From Acidobacteriota bacterium (GTDB lineage: Bacteria; Acidobacteriota; Terriglobia; Acidiferrales; UBA7541): 12,268 bases of DNA. Below, one piece after another: positions 1 to 5,680 of this stretch. The translations under genes were made by a program, and so were the position numbers. Below the pieces are notes generated by a model, which was not told the DNA's origin, ran no database searches, and saw only the letters and a program-made list of their open reading frames with translations. The stretch lies in the NCBI GenBank assembly GCA_003224135.1, contig QHYO01000020.1, forward strand, positions 1,684 through 13,951. Reading direction: 5' to 3'. Position 1 is the stretch's first letter; every line of letters begins with the position of its first letter.

Positions 1-1169
1 GCCTGTAGCTGGCTTTCGGAGTCGATCAGGAAATTCGCGGACGTGACGATTTCTTCTCCTTCTTTTAGTCCCTTCAAGACGACGAAGTCTCCGCCGGCGC
101 GTGCGCCGAGTTCGACTTCGCGCGGTTCGAGATAGCCGTCGCCGCGATTCACGAAAACGATTTGCCGCGTGCCGGATTGCAGAACCCCACTGGTGGGAAT
201 CGCGAGCTGCGTTCCCCCGCGCACTTTCAGCACGGCGTTTACAAACATTCCCGGGGTGAGTTTCAAGCCCGGATTGGGGAAAATCAGTCGGACACGCGCC
301 GTGCGCGTCGTCATGTCCACTTGCGGATAGATAAAGTTCACGCGACCTTCGAAATTACGGCCTGGGTAGGTGTCCACGGTGAGGGTCGCGCGGTCACCGA
401 TTTTGATTCTTCCCAGATCGTTCTGAAACACCTCGGCGAGAATCCAAACGGTCGAGAGATCGGCGACGGAATAGAGCCGCGTTTCCGGCTGAACCGTAAG
501 ATTCGGCAATGCGTTCCGCTCGGTGATGTAACCCGACACGGGAGAATCGACTTGAAGTTCCTGCTGCACTTGACCCGAGGATTCGAGCCGCGCAATTTCG
601 CGCGGCGCCACCCCCCATTGCTTGAGTCGTTCGATAGCCGCATCCAAAAGTGAGGCCGCACTTTCGGGGACACCCGGGACTGTGCTTCCCGTGACGCGCT
701 GCTGGTTCTGTTTCGCGACGAGATACTCGCGCTCCGTCGCCGTGAGGTCCGGGCTGTAGATAGTGAACAGAGGCTGCCCTTTGCGGAGATATTGATAGGT
801 CGCGTCGGCAAAGACCTTTTGGATGTATCCCGAGTACCGCACTTGCACGTAGGCGAGCTTGGTTTCATCGACGGCGACGTTGCCCGTCGCGCGAATCTCA
901 TCTCCGACCATCTTGCGTTCCACCCGGCCCATGCGAACGCCGATACTTTGCATGCGTTCGGGTGAGAGTTGCACTGGCACAAGGGAGGTCTCATGCGGCG
1001 CCATCGAGGGGCTTTCCGATGCGTTCGGCGCGCCTTCGCTCGAAGCGGATGGCATCGCCGCTTCCGCTTTCTTATGTTGTGCCGAGCGCCACCAAAGCCC
1101 GCCGAGAATTCCGATAAGGGCAATGTTGCCCACAACCGCGAAGACGAACGCATTCCGATAATTTCGCAT
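1..1169 (-). CDS. CusB-type RND efflux periplasmic adaptor subunit (3' end outside window)
   Basis: This is the membrane-fusion (periplasmic adaptor) subunit of a tripartite heavy-metal RND pump, linking the inner-membrane pump to the TolC-like channel encoded just upstream. The ATG at 1167-1169 is preceded by a good Shine-Dalgarno (AGAGAGGAAA). About 389 residues are visible. They begin with an N-terminal membrane anchor (about residues 4-25), followed by a short Ser/Pro/Ala linker. Then come the CusB-like stretches: VQLSPERMQSIGV, a barrel-sandwich strand with SGYIQKVFAD, a helical hairpin starting at DLTATEREYLVAKQNQQR, the second lipoyl half VDSPVSGYITERNALP, and a beta-barrel with TVWILAEVFQNDLGRIKIGD. 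The last codons read VTSANFLIDSES, typical of the CusB membrane-proximal domain. The YTCPMHP heavy-metal-binding domain found at the start of some CusB proteins is absent. Copper/silver is the family's usual substrate, but the sequence does not prove the metal. The inner-membrane pump gene should lie beyond position 1. Confidence 0.9.
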   Translation of the reverse strand, partial: MRNYRNAFVFAVVGNIALIGILGGLWWRSAQHKKAEAAMPSASSEGAPNASESPSMAPHETSLVPVQLSPERMQSIGVRMGRVERKMVGDEIRATGNVAVDETKLAYVQVRYSGYIQKVFADATYQYLRKGQPLFTIYSPDLTATEREYLVAKQNQQRVTGSTVPGVPESAASLLDAAIERLKQWGVAPREIARLESSGQVQQELQVDSPVSGYITERNALPNLTVQPETRLYSVADLSTVWILAEVFQNDLGRIKIGDRATLTVDTYPGRNFEGRVNFIYPQVDMTTRTARVRLIFPNPGLKLTPGMFVNAVLKVRGGTQLAIPTSGVLQSGTRQIVFVNRGDGYLEPREVELGARAGGDFVVLKGLKEGEEIVTSANFLIDSESQLQ

Positions 1170-2473
1170 GACTCTTTTCCTCTCTTAGCGCAGCGACAAT
1201 CGGCAAGGTTCTGCCAGTACTCTTCATCGAGGTGCAGCACGTCCAAGAACGCAATCAGCACGGGCTGAAAATCCTGTTTGTTCGATTGGTAAGCTGCGAG
1301 GCCCGACTGAAACGCAGAGCGCGCTTGCGGTGCGAGACCTTCGCGGTGAATCTTGAGGAGCTCCGTCGTTTGCTGCGCGACGACGTATTGCCCGCGCAAC
1401 TCCGATGCCACTTGCTGTGACTGAACCTCGAACTCACTGCGAGCACGCAACTCTTCGGATTGCGCTTGCGCCAATTCCGGCTTCTGTTTGCGGCTCCGGT
1501 AAATGGGTACGCGCATGCCAAGCGAAAGCATGTAGTAGGCCCGGAACTGCGTCGGATCGGTCCGCTGCCACATGTATTGCACGTTGAAATCAGGATAGAA
1601 ATCCTTGCGTGCCAGATCGACTTGGAGTGACTGCTTGTCGATCATCTTTTGCGATGCAGCCAGTTCCGGGTTCTGCGCTTTCGCGGCAGCGAGAAGCTCC
1701 TGGTAGTTCTGCAAGAGGGGAGTTTCTGTGAGATCGGCCGGCTCGACGTCCGGCGAATCCTGGGGGCGGTTGAGAAACTGCTTCAACTGAGCTTGCAGCT
1801 TGCCAACCTCCAGATGGTGCATGGCGATTTCGCGAACCAGTTTCGTCTTTTGCAGTTGGGCTTGCAGTACATCCTGCTGTGTCCCCATGCCGGAACGGTA
1901 GCGAGCGTCAGCGGCCTGCTCCACTTGCTTAAGGAGTTCACCGTCGCTTTCGAGAATCGCGAGAGTTTTTGAGAGATACGCCAACTGGAAATAGGAAGCT
2001 TTGACTTCGGCCAGCACCGCTCGGCGCACAGACTCGACCTGTTGCAGCGACACGTCTGCTTCGCGTTTTGCAATCTCTCCCCGCAATTTCAACTTTCCGG
2101 GGTACGGAATGTCCTGCGTGACGCCGAGGCCGATGTAGGCGAAGTCGCTGTTGGTGTAACCCGCGAACGGCCGCGGGCTGCCGACGCTCAGGTGTTGCAG
2201 AGTGAATTGCGGATCGGGCAACGTCGAGACTTGCGTGGGAATTTGTTTAGCCGCTTGCCAGACGTGCCGTGCAGATTCAATTTGCGGATTGTTTTTCTCT
2301 GCTTCCTGCAGCAAGTCGGCTAGCGGAGTTACAATGTGCGCGTGTTGTGGCGCGGATTCTTGCGCAAACGCGGACCTTCCAAGAGCCGCTAAGAGCAATA
2401 AGGCGCACAGAATTCTTACCAATCCATTCCCCGAACGGCGCGGGGTCATATTCCATTTCACAAGCAAAGACAT
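338..2473 (-). CDS. TolC/CusC-type outer membrane efflux protein, with an out-of-frame run-on into the adaptor gene
   Basis: This is the outer-membrane channel of the metal efflux pump. I chose the ATG at 2471-2473 because AGGAGAAGG lies directly upstream; the frame is open further up to 2590 without support. A signal peptide ends near residue 37 (SAFA/QE). The mature part has the TolC/OEP two-repeat pattern: TPLADLLQEAEKNNPQI, AKREADVSLQQVES, AEVKASYFQLAYLSK, DARYRSGMGTQQDVLQAQLQ, QNPELAASQKMIDKQ, DFYPDFNVQYMW, LGMRVPIY, and finally LDEEYWQNLAD at about residue 424 (near 1204). A CusC-like protein should end within about 15 residues of this point. Instead the frame stays open for roughly 280 more codons, through 338, out of frame with the adaptor gene. 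This tail is Arg/Ser-rich and has no family resemblance. Another frame has a TAA at 1185-1187, 15 nt before the adaptor ATG. The natural end was probably there, and a small indel moved the frame. The functional part is therefore about 1185-2473. Confidence 0.8.
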   Translation of the reverse strand: MSLLVKWNMTPRRSGNGLVRILCALLLLAALGRSAFAQESAPQHAHIVTPLADLLQEAEKNNPQIESARHVWQAAKQIPTQVSTLPDPQFTLQHLSVGSPRPFAGYTNSDFAYIGLGVTQDIPYPGKLKLRGEIAKREADVSLQQVESVRRAVLAEVKASYFQLAYLSKTLAILESDGELLKQVEQAADARYRSGMGTQQDVLQAQLQKTKLVREIAMHHLEVGKLQAQLKQFLNRPQDSPDVEPADLTETPLLQNYQELLAAAKAQNPELAASQKMIDKQSLQVDLARKDFYPDFNVQYMWQRTDPTQFRAYYMLSLGMRVPIYRSRKQKPELAQAQSEELRARSEFEVQSQQVASELRGQYVVAQQTTELLKIHREGLAPQARSAFQSGLAAYQSNKQDFQPVLIAFLDVLHLDEEYWQNLADCRCAKRGKESCEIIGMRSSSRLWATLPLSEFSAGFGGARHNIRKRKRRCHPLRAKARRTHRKAPRWRRMRPPLCQCNSHPNACKVSAFAWAGWNARWSEMRFARRATSPSMKPSSPTCKCGTRDTSKRSLPTRPINISAKGSLCSLSTARTSRRRSASISSRNRTSSASREAQSRVSPKVRPHFWMRLSNDSSNGGWRRAKLRGSNPRVKCSRNFKSILPCRVTSPSGTHCRILRFSRKRGSIPSPISRPFGFSPRCFRTIWEESKSVTARPSPWTPTQAVISKVA

Positions 2474-2620
2474 TTTCCTTCTCCTGAACGTGCGTATCGA
2501 ACGATCGCCGGTCGGCACTTCCGCGGGCGGGCTCGCGACCGAAAGCGAATCGGCGGATGAAAGGAACAATTGAGACGGAAAAAGAGACACCCGTGAACAG
2601 CCGCACGGTTCAGGAGCAGA

Positions 2621-2980
2621 TCAGATCAGGAGGGAAGAATGAAGCGTGTACAGTTCGGGAGGCGAATGCTGCGGAGCTTCAAGATCGGCACGAGATGCAC
2701 CAGAAAACTCATGGACTTGTGGGGACGGCAAGATGTCGGCAACGAACACGACGGGGGCGTGCAGCGCCACATGGGCGACTGGCAACACGCTTGGAGATTG
2801 CGAGGAAACCATCGACTTACAGCAATCATGGCTTTGATTGGACGGGTCGCAGGGCATCGAGCCACAGCAGTGCATACTCTCCTGGTCCTGGGTCATCGCG
2901 GACATGCAATCCGCAAATTGCAAGCCCAAAAGGGCGACCGCGGCCAAAACCACGAATAGTCTCTTGCCCATCATACTCAT
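2621..2980 (-). CDS. Small secreted Cys/His/Met-rich protein heading the metal efflux operon
   Basis: A 119-residue protein in the same direction as the TolC-like gene, ending 147 nt upstream of it. It has a classical signal peptide (MGKRLFVVLAAVALLG and onward) followed by a metal- or disulfide-type cluster. Residues C25, M36, H37, C38, C39, M42, C44, H51, C53, C54 and M57 all fall within about 33 residues. The C-terminal half is bland and ends in SPPELYTLHSSLLI. I know of no named family. From memory, proteins with CC...C...CC motifs and this kind of C-terminus occur beside metal pumps in Acidobacteriota, but I cannot verify that here. A periplasmic metal-binding or metal-delivery role is inferred from the ligand-rich motif and the location. 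Three ATGs are possible (2980, 2974, 2971) and none has a clear Shine-Dalgarno. The ATG at 2971 gives the tidiest signal peptide. Confidence 0.65.
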   Translation of the reverse strand: MSMMGKRLFVVLAAVALLGLQFADCMSAMTQDQESMHCCGSMPCDPSNQSHDCCKSMVSSQSPSVLPVAHVALHAPVVFVADILPSPQVHEFSGASRADLEAPQHSPPELYTLHSSLLI

Positions 2981-2983
2981 TCG

Positions 2984-3012
2984 ACTCTAGGCGGATTAGA
3001 CGCTTCAGTCAA
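2984..3012 (-). promoter_or_regulatory. Possible promoter of the metal efflux operon, nearly leaderless
   Basis: On the minus strand, TTGACT (3012-3007) and TAGAGT (2989-2984) are separated by exactly 17 nt. The -10 box ends only 3 nt before the first ATG of the small secreted protein. A start about 7 nt downstream would fall within the ATG-AGT-ATG-ATG cluster, giving a leaderless or near-leaderless transcript. That would agree with the missing Shine-Dalgarno. It is a hexamer match only. Confidence 0.35.
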
Positions 3013-3125
3013 CGAAAGGATACAAATCTGGCAGTTCGACGGCTAAGGCAATCGAGGTTGGCCAGCCACATCCTAACGTCGCGTGTTTATACTGAACAGG
3101 TGTCGGAACGAAGAATCAAATTCGC

Positions 3126-3476
3126 TTGGGTGCTGCTTTGCTGATGGTTGTGGATCTATCCACAGCAGGCGTCTGCACGGCAGGAACGTTCACCATGCTG
3201 GACGCTCCTGCGAGCATAAGCCTGAGCGGGAGTAGCGCGACACATGGACAACCCGTCCAGAATCTTGACGACGACGGGTGCTTTTGCTGTTCTTTGTATG
3301 TTCGACCATGCCTATGGATACCGGAATGTCTCCTTCGCACTCTTGAATACAGGGGCATGGCCGATTTTCGGCGAGCGGCATGCCAAAGAAGTTCTCGATC
3401 TTTTCCGACGGAGCCAAGCCGAATCTCTCGTAAAGGCGGATCGCGCTTTCGAGGGGCGCCGTCGTGTCGAGGGTAA
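3126..3476 (+). pseudogene. Degenerate small Cys-rich (CFCC) protein gene
   Basis: The frame reads LGAALLMVVDLSTAGVCTAG, then a polar linker, then DDDGCFCC at about 3272-3295. A hydrophobic start followed by an acidic CFCC tail looks like a small secreted metal-associated protein. It is divergent from the copper-type operon. No normal start exists: a TGA lies at 3093-3095 in frame and only TTG (3126) or rarer codons follow it. In the next frame, a GTG at 3100 gives MSERRIKFAWVLL, a good signal-peptide beginning, which hits TGA at 3142 just where the hydrophobic core continues in the other frame. A one-base frameshift near 3135-3140 would join them. Past about 3310 the frame shows no recognisable protein and runs over the opposite GNAT gene. 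The convergent ends seem lost or fused. A genuine TTG-started gene is the alternative. Confidence 0.4.
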
Positions 3477-3813
3477 CTCTCTTGCAATTTCCTTCGCGGA
3501 AATGCGATTCCGCCCGCATCAGCAACTGTGCCGCAATCCCGCTGCCTTGCTAAGCGGGAACAACGGCCATTCCCCGGATGTGGCCTTCTGCCGCGTTGAC
3601 GACTCCGCAAGCGATCGTTCCGACGATTTCACCGGATTTCTCGTTTGCTACAAATACGAGCATCCCTTGAAGGCGATTCGCAATCGTGTCCCCCGCGAGG
3701 ACCGTGTCGGCGAACGCACCGGACGTGTAGCTGTCGCGATATTCCTCGAATGCAGCGGATAGGCACGCGAGGATGCCGCTCGCGTCCTCGGCCGTCGCCT
3801 TCCTTATTAGCAC
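3190..3813 (-). pseudogene. GNAT-family N-acetyltransferase interrupted by an in-frame TAG
   Basis: The family uses acetyl-CoA to acetylate an amine on a small molecule or protein; the substrate is unknown here. The GTG start at 3811-3813 is well supported by GGGAGG 7 nt upstream, and the N-terminus MLIRKATAEDASGILAC is typical. Codons 1-87 run to HIRGMAVVPA. A TAG (3552-3550) comes next, then the same frame continues with QGSGIAAQLLMRAESHF, which is the acetyl-CoA-binding motif A (Q-x-x-G-x-A/G). It goes on to SAIRLYERFGL and KIENFFGMPL near 3370, the usual end of such proteins. The TAG falls exactly inside the cofactor loop, so the product is inactive unless suppressed. Beyond FFGMPL the frame lacks a stop and continues to 3190 through the reverse of the CFCC gene, which looks like a deletion or junction scar. 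One base change (for example CAG to TAG) would explain the nonsense codon. Confidence 0.75.
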
Positions 3814-3940
3814 CAGAGCGCCTCCCGCTGGTGCCAGATGTCAAAAGGAATTCTGCGACGCAAATGCGGTGGTGCAAGAACCACATTGGTGGGCGCTTGC
3901 GCCAATGTCAGTCGCGATTGGGCGCGGAAAAAGAAAGGTA

Positions 3941-3972
3941 TTGACTCTGGACTATACTCCAGGGTGTAGGTT
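3941..3972 (+). promoter_or_regulatory. MerR-type metal-responsive promoter/operator
   Basis: TTGACT (-35, 3941-3946) and TAGGTT (-10, 3967-3972) are separated by 20 nt, longer than the 17 nt used by ordinary sigma-70 promoters. The spacer contains an inverted repeat: ACTCTGGA (3944-3951), six bases, then TCCAGGGT (3958-3965), pairing at 7 of 8 positions. This is the layout MerR regulators act on by twisting DNA when metal binds. The bases closely resemble the zntA/mer class of operators as I remember them (TTGACTCTGGA...TCCAG.GTGTA). It lies 21 nt before the merR-like start and drives that operon, so regulator and resistance genes would be co-induced. Confidence 0.85.
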
Positions 3973-3993
3973 CATAAAGGGAGCAACAGCGGC

Positions 3994-4410
3994 ATGCAAA
4001 TCGGAATCGTAGCCAAAAAAGTTGGACTCAGCGTGGACGCGATTCGTTTCTATGAGCGGAACGCGCTATTGCCGCGACCTGCCCGGACGCAGGGAGGCTT
4101 TCGCCAGTACGGCGAACGTGATGTCGAAACGCTGGCCTTTATCCGTCGCGTACAAGGTTTGGGATTCAAACTAAGCGAAATCCGGAGCCTTTTGAATTTG
4201 CGTGGAAGCCGCATGCAGCCCTGCGCGCCGGTGCGCCGCCGCTTGCAGGCGAAGTTGGCGGATGTTCGGGAGAAGCTGGCAAATTTGCAAAAACTGGAGT
4301 TCGAACTGCGTTCGGCTCTGCGCAGCTGCGACAAGGAACTTCGCAAGCAAGGCGCGCACTGTCCGATCCTGAGGGACAGAGATTTGCAGGGGGAGAAAAC
4401 TCGTCAATGA
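3994..4410 (+). CDS. MerR-family heavy-metal-responsive transcriptional regulator
   Basis: A 138-residue regulator, the usual length for MerR/ZntR/CadR-type proteins. The N-terminal winged helix-turn-helix is clear: IGIVAKKVGLSVDAIRFYER, PARTQGGFRQYGERDVETL and FIRRVQGLGFKLSEIRSLL. A long dimerisation helix spans about residues 78-112. Three cysteines, C77, C112 and C123, match the positions of metal ligands in MerR. The 35-residue C77-C112 gap is the same as in MerR and ZntR, while the 11-residue last gap is closer to ZntR than to MerR. Residues 122-124 (HCP) may supply a His ligand. The start is ATG at 3994 with GGGAG 10 nt upstream. It is the first gene of the operon and would repress and activate the promoter at 3941-3972. 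The MerT-like gene downstream makes mercury the likeliest inducer, but Zn, Cd or Pb cannot be excluded. Confidence 0.9.
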   Translation: MQIGIVAKKVGLSVDAIRFYERNALLPRPARTQGGFRQYGERDVETLAFIRRVQGLGFKLSEIRSLLNLRGSRMQPCAPVRRRLQAKLADVREKLANLQKLEFELRSALRSCDKELRKQGAHCPILRDRDLQGEKTRQ

Positions 4411-4730
4411 AAATCGAGATCCTGTACGTCGCGGAGTGCCCGTCGCATCCTGCCGCGGTGAAACTGGTGAGAGACGTTTTAAGCTCGGAAGGGCTTTCCG
4501 CAGACGTGCGTGAAGTGCTGATCACAGATGAAACTGTCGGGGCCGCCCTTGGGTTCCGGGGTTCGCCTACGATCCGAATCGACGGGCGGGACGTGGCGGG
4601 AGAGCCAGCAACGAAGGAAAGTTTCGGGCTTAGCTGCCGACTTTATCCGGGATCACCTGAAATCGGCCTTCCCCTGGCGGACCTGGTGCGTCGCGCGGTG
4701 GTTGCCGCCCGAAAAGAGAGCCGACCATGA
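4407..4730 (+). CDS. Thioredoxin-fold small protein of a mercury-type operon (SaoT/DF-like)
   Basis: A 107-residue cytoplasmic protein that starts inside the merR stop (ATGA overlap), so translational coupling is likely. It has a thioredoxin-like outline: a first strand EILYVAECPSHPAA with C11 where the active-site loop would be, a helix, then FRGSPTIRIDGRDV with the cis-proline type S-P-T turn, and GLSCRLYPGS with C77. C11 is followed by P-S-H, so it is not a CxxC motif. C11 and C77 may cooperate. From memory, NCBI protein-family names for similar proteins include a 'DF family (seleno)protein' and a thioredoxin-like '(seleno)protein SaoT' seen near mercury genes. I cannot confirm membership. 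A role as a thiol carrier or reductant that takes metal from the adjacent MerT-like transporter is inferred from position only. Confidence 0.75.
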   Translation: MKIEILYVAECPSHPAAVKLVRDVLSSEGLSADVREVLITDETVGAALGFRGSPTIRIDGRDVAGEPATKESFGLSCRLYPGSPEIGLPLADLVRRAVVAARKESRP

Positions 4731-5068
4731 AGCAGGCGACAGGCATCTCGGCATCGTTCGGCGCGGTCTTGAGTTCCGTCGCGACCATCAGTTGTTGTTT
4801 GCCGCTCGGTTTCGCCGCGGCTCTGGGAGCTGGCGCGGCGAGCGCGTTCTTCACGACGCTGCGTCCCTGGCTATTGGGACTTTCGGTTGCGTTGATCGGA
4901 CTGGGATTTTGGCAACAGCATCGCGCGAAGCAATGCTCAGTCCCGGGCCGAAGGTTTGGCATGGTGTTGCTCTGGGCCGCGGTGGCAGTTGTCCTGGGAA
5001 TGATTCTGTTTCCACAGGAGATCGCAGCGTTCATCGCCGACCGGCTCGACGGAGCGTGGAAACTATGA
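4727..5068 (+). CDS. MerT-like mercuric ion transport membrane protein
   Basis: A 113-residue integral membrane protein, about the length of MerT (116). There are three predicted membrane helices: about residues 11-38 (containing C23-C24), 45-62 and 78-95. The adjacent cysteine pair inside helix 1, in the context SSVATISCCLPLGFAAALG, corresponds to the mercury-binding CC of MerT (TCCLGPL type). MerT has a second cysteine pair in the loop before helix 3, but here only one cysteine is seen (C70), so metal transfer may differ. The ATG at 4727 overlaps the stop of the preceding gene (ATGA), and its own stop overlaps the next start in the same way. No merP or merA is in the window. The thioredoxin-like neighbours may replace MerP as thiol partners. 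The family call comes from helix pattern and motif. Confidence 0.75.
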   Translation: MKQATGISASFGAVLSSVATISCCLPLGFAAALGAGAASAFFTTLRPWLLGLSVALIGLGFWQQHRAKQCSVPGRRFGMVLLWAAVAVVLGMILFPQEIAAFIADRLDGAWKL

Positions 5069-5655
5069 AGAAGCGAGCAATCGTTGTCGCGGTAGCGGCG
5101 ATTTTGGTGCTGCTGGGTCTCGTGTATTTGTGGGGCCTAGGTTCCGCGCCGCCAGGACAGGAACCAGTGCTCACTCTCTCGGAGACAAATTTCAGCGAAT
5201 TTGAAAAGGCCTTCGATGCCGAAGCTGACGTTCCCCGCTTGGTGCTGCTCCTGTCCCCCACATGACCAGGTTGTCTGCGGGGGGCTTCCGCAGCCGAGCA
5301 ACTCTTGATGCGGCATCGGGACCGAAAGATGCGTGTGCTGGTGGTCTGGGAACCGATCCTCACAACGGATTGGCGGCCGCCCGGAGGCGCCGCGCTTGGG
5401 CGAATTTCAGACGGCCGGACGCGTCAGTTTTGGGATCCGGGACACCTGGTCGCTGCGGCGTTGAATGGGATGGCGAAAGAGAAGCCGCCACAGCCGGAAC
5501 CAGCCTGTTGCATTCAGAAGGGATTCTACTGGGATGAGGCGATTCTGTACGCACCGCACGGGCGCTGGAGAGATGCACCGGAGTCCATTTTTTGGAGCGG
5601 CCCGGTTTTTCGCATCATTCCGGGTCTGGAGAAGGCTCTCTCCGAAGAGCCCTGA
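5065..5655 (+). CDS. Candidate selenoprotein: membrane-anchored thioredoxin-like protein with a UPGC motif (TGA at codon 67 read as Sec)
   Basis: ATG 5065 overlaps the MerT-like stop (ATGA). The frame codes for 196 residues if the TGA at 5263-5265 (codon 67) is read as selenocysteine. Residues 5-25 form a membrane anchor. A thioredoxin-like domain follows: VPRLVLLLSPT, then U67-P-G-C70, LRGASAAEQLL, the strand RVLVVWEPILTTDW, then RISDGRTRQFWDPGHLVA and PACCIQKGFYWDE with C148-C149. The TGA sits precisely where a thioredoxin-like protein has the attacking cysteine of CxxC, after a predicted beta strand. The frame before and after it is the same and makes one coherent protein. A bacterial SECIS-like hairpin begins a few bases after the TGA. 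Inferred role: a strongly nucleophilic selenol/thiol pair facing the periplasm that strips or reduces mercury compounds for the MerT-like partner. The alternative is a nonsense mutation; a 66-residue truncated product would lack the domain. Confidence 0.8.
5266..5303 (+). promoter_or_regulatory. Bacterial SECIS-like stem-loop directly downstream of the in-frame TGA
   Basis: A perfect 6-bp upper stem is formed by CTGCGG (5275-5280) and CCGCAG (5288-5293), closing a 7-nt loop GGGGCTT. A lower stem pairs GTTG (5270-5273) with CAAC (5299-5302), plus a G-T wobble (5269/5303), with an asymmetric internal loop (1 nt and 5 nt). The loop opens with guanines and begins 16 nt after the TGA. A bSECIS for SelB binding is expected to lie immediately 3' of the UGA, with a short apical loop starting about 16-37 nt away and a G among its first two bases. 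All of these are met. The element is inside the coding sequence, as usual in bacteria. Confidence 0.75.
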
Positions 5656-5680
5656 CGGTTCGCGGCGGGGGAACGCGAAG

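Noticed and set aside
162-653. Plus-strand open frame of 163 codons inside the adaptor gene
   Set aside because: Antisense shadow of clear CusB-like coding sequence; no family features of its own.
3550-3552. TAG in the GNAT gene as a recoded pyrrolysine codon
   Set aside because: No pyrrolysine context is visible, Pyl is very rare outside methylamine methyltransferases, and the gene's 3' end is also damaged, so a nonsense mutation is simpler.
5263-5265. Reading the TGA as an ordinary stop, with a separate gene restarting at 5305 or 5262
   Set aside because: The 66-residue upstream product would end inside a thioredoxin strand, and the downstream starts have no good ribosome site; the two parts make one domain and a SECIS-like hairpin follows. 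Kept only as the alternative hypothesis.
4528-5265. A 245-codon plus-strand frame covering 4528-5265
   Set aside because: Its first two thirds are out of frame with two well-supported genes; only the part from ATG 5065 is real.
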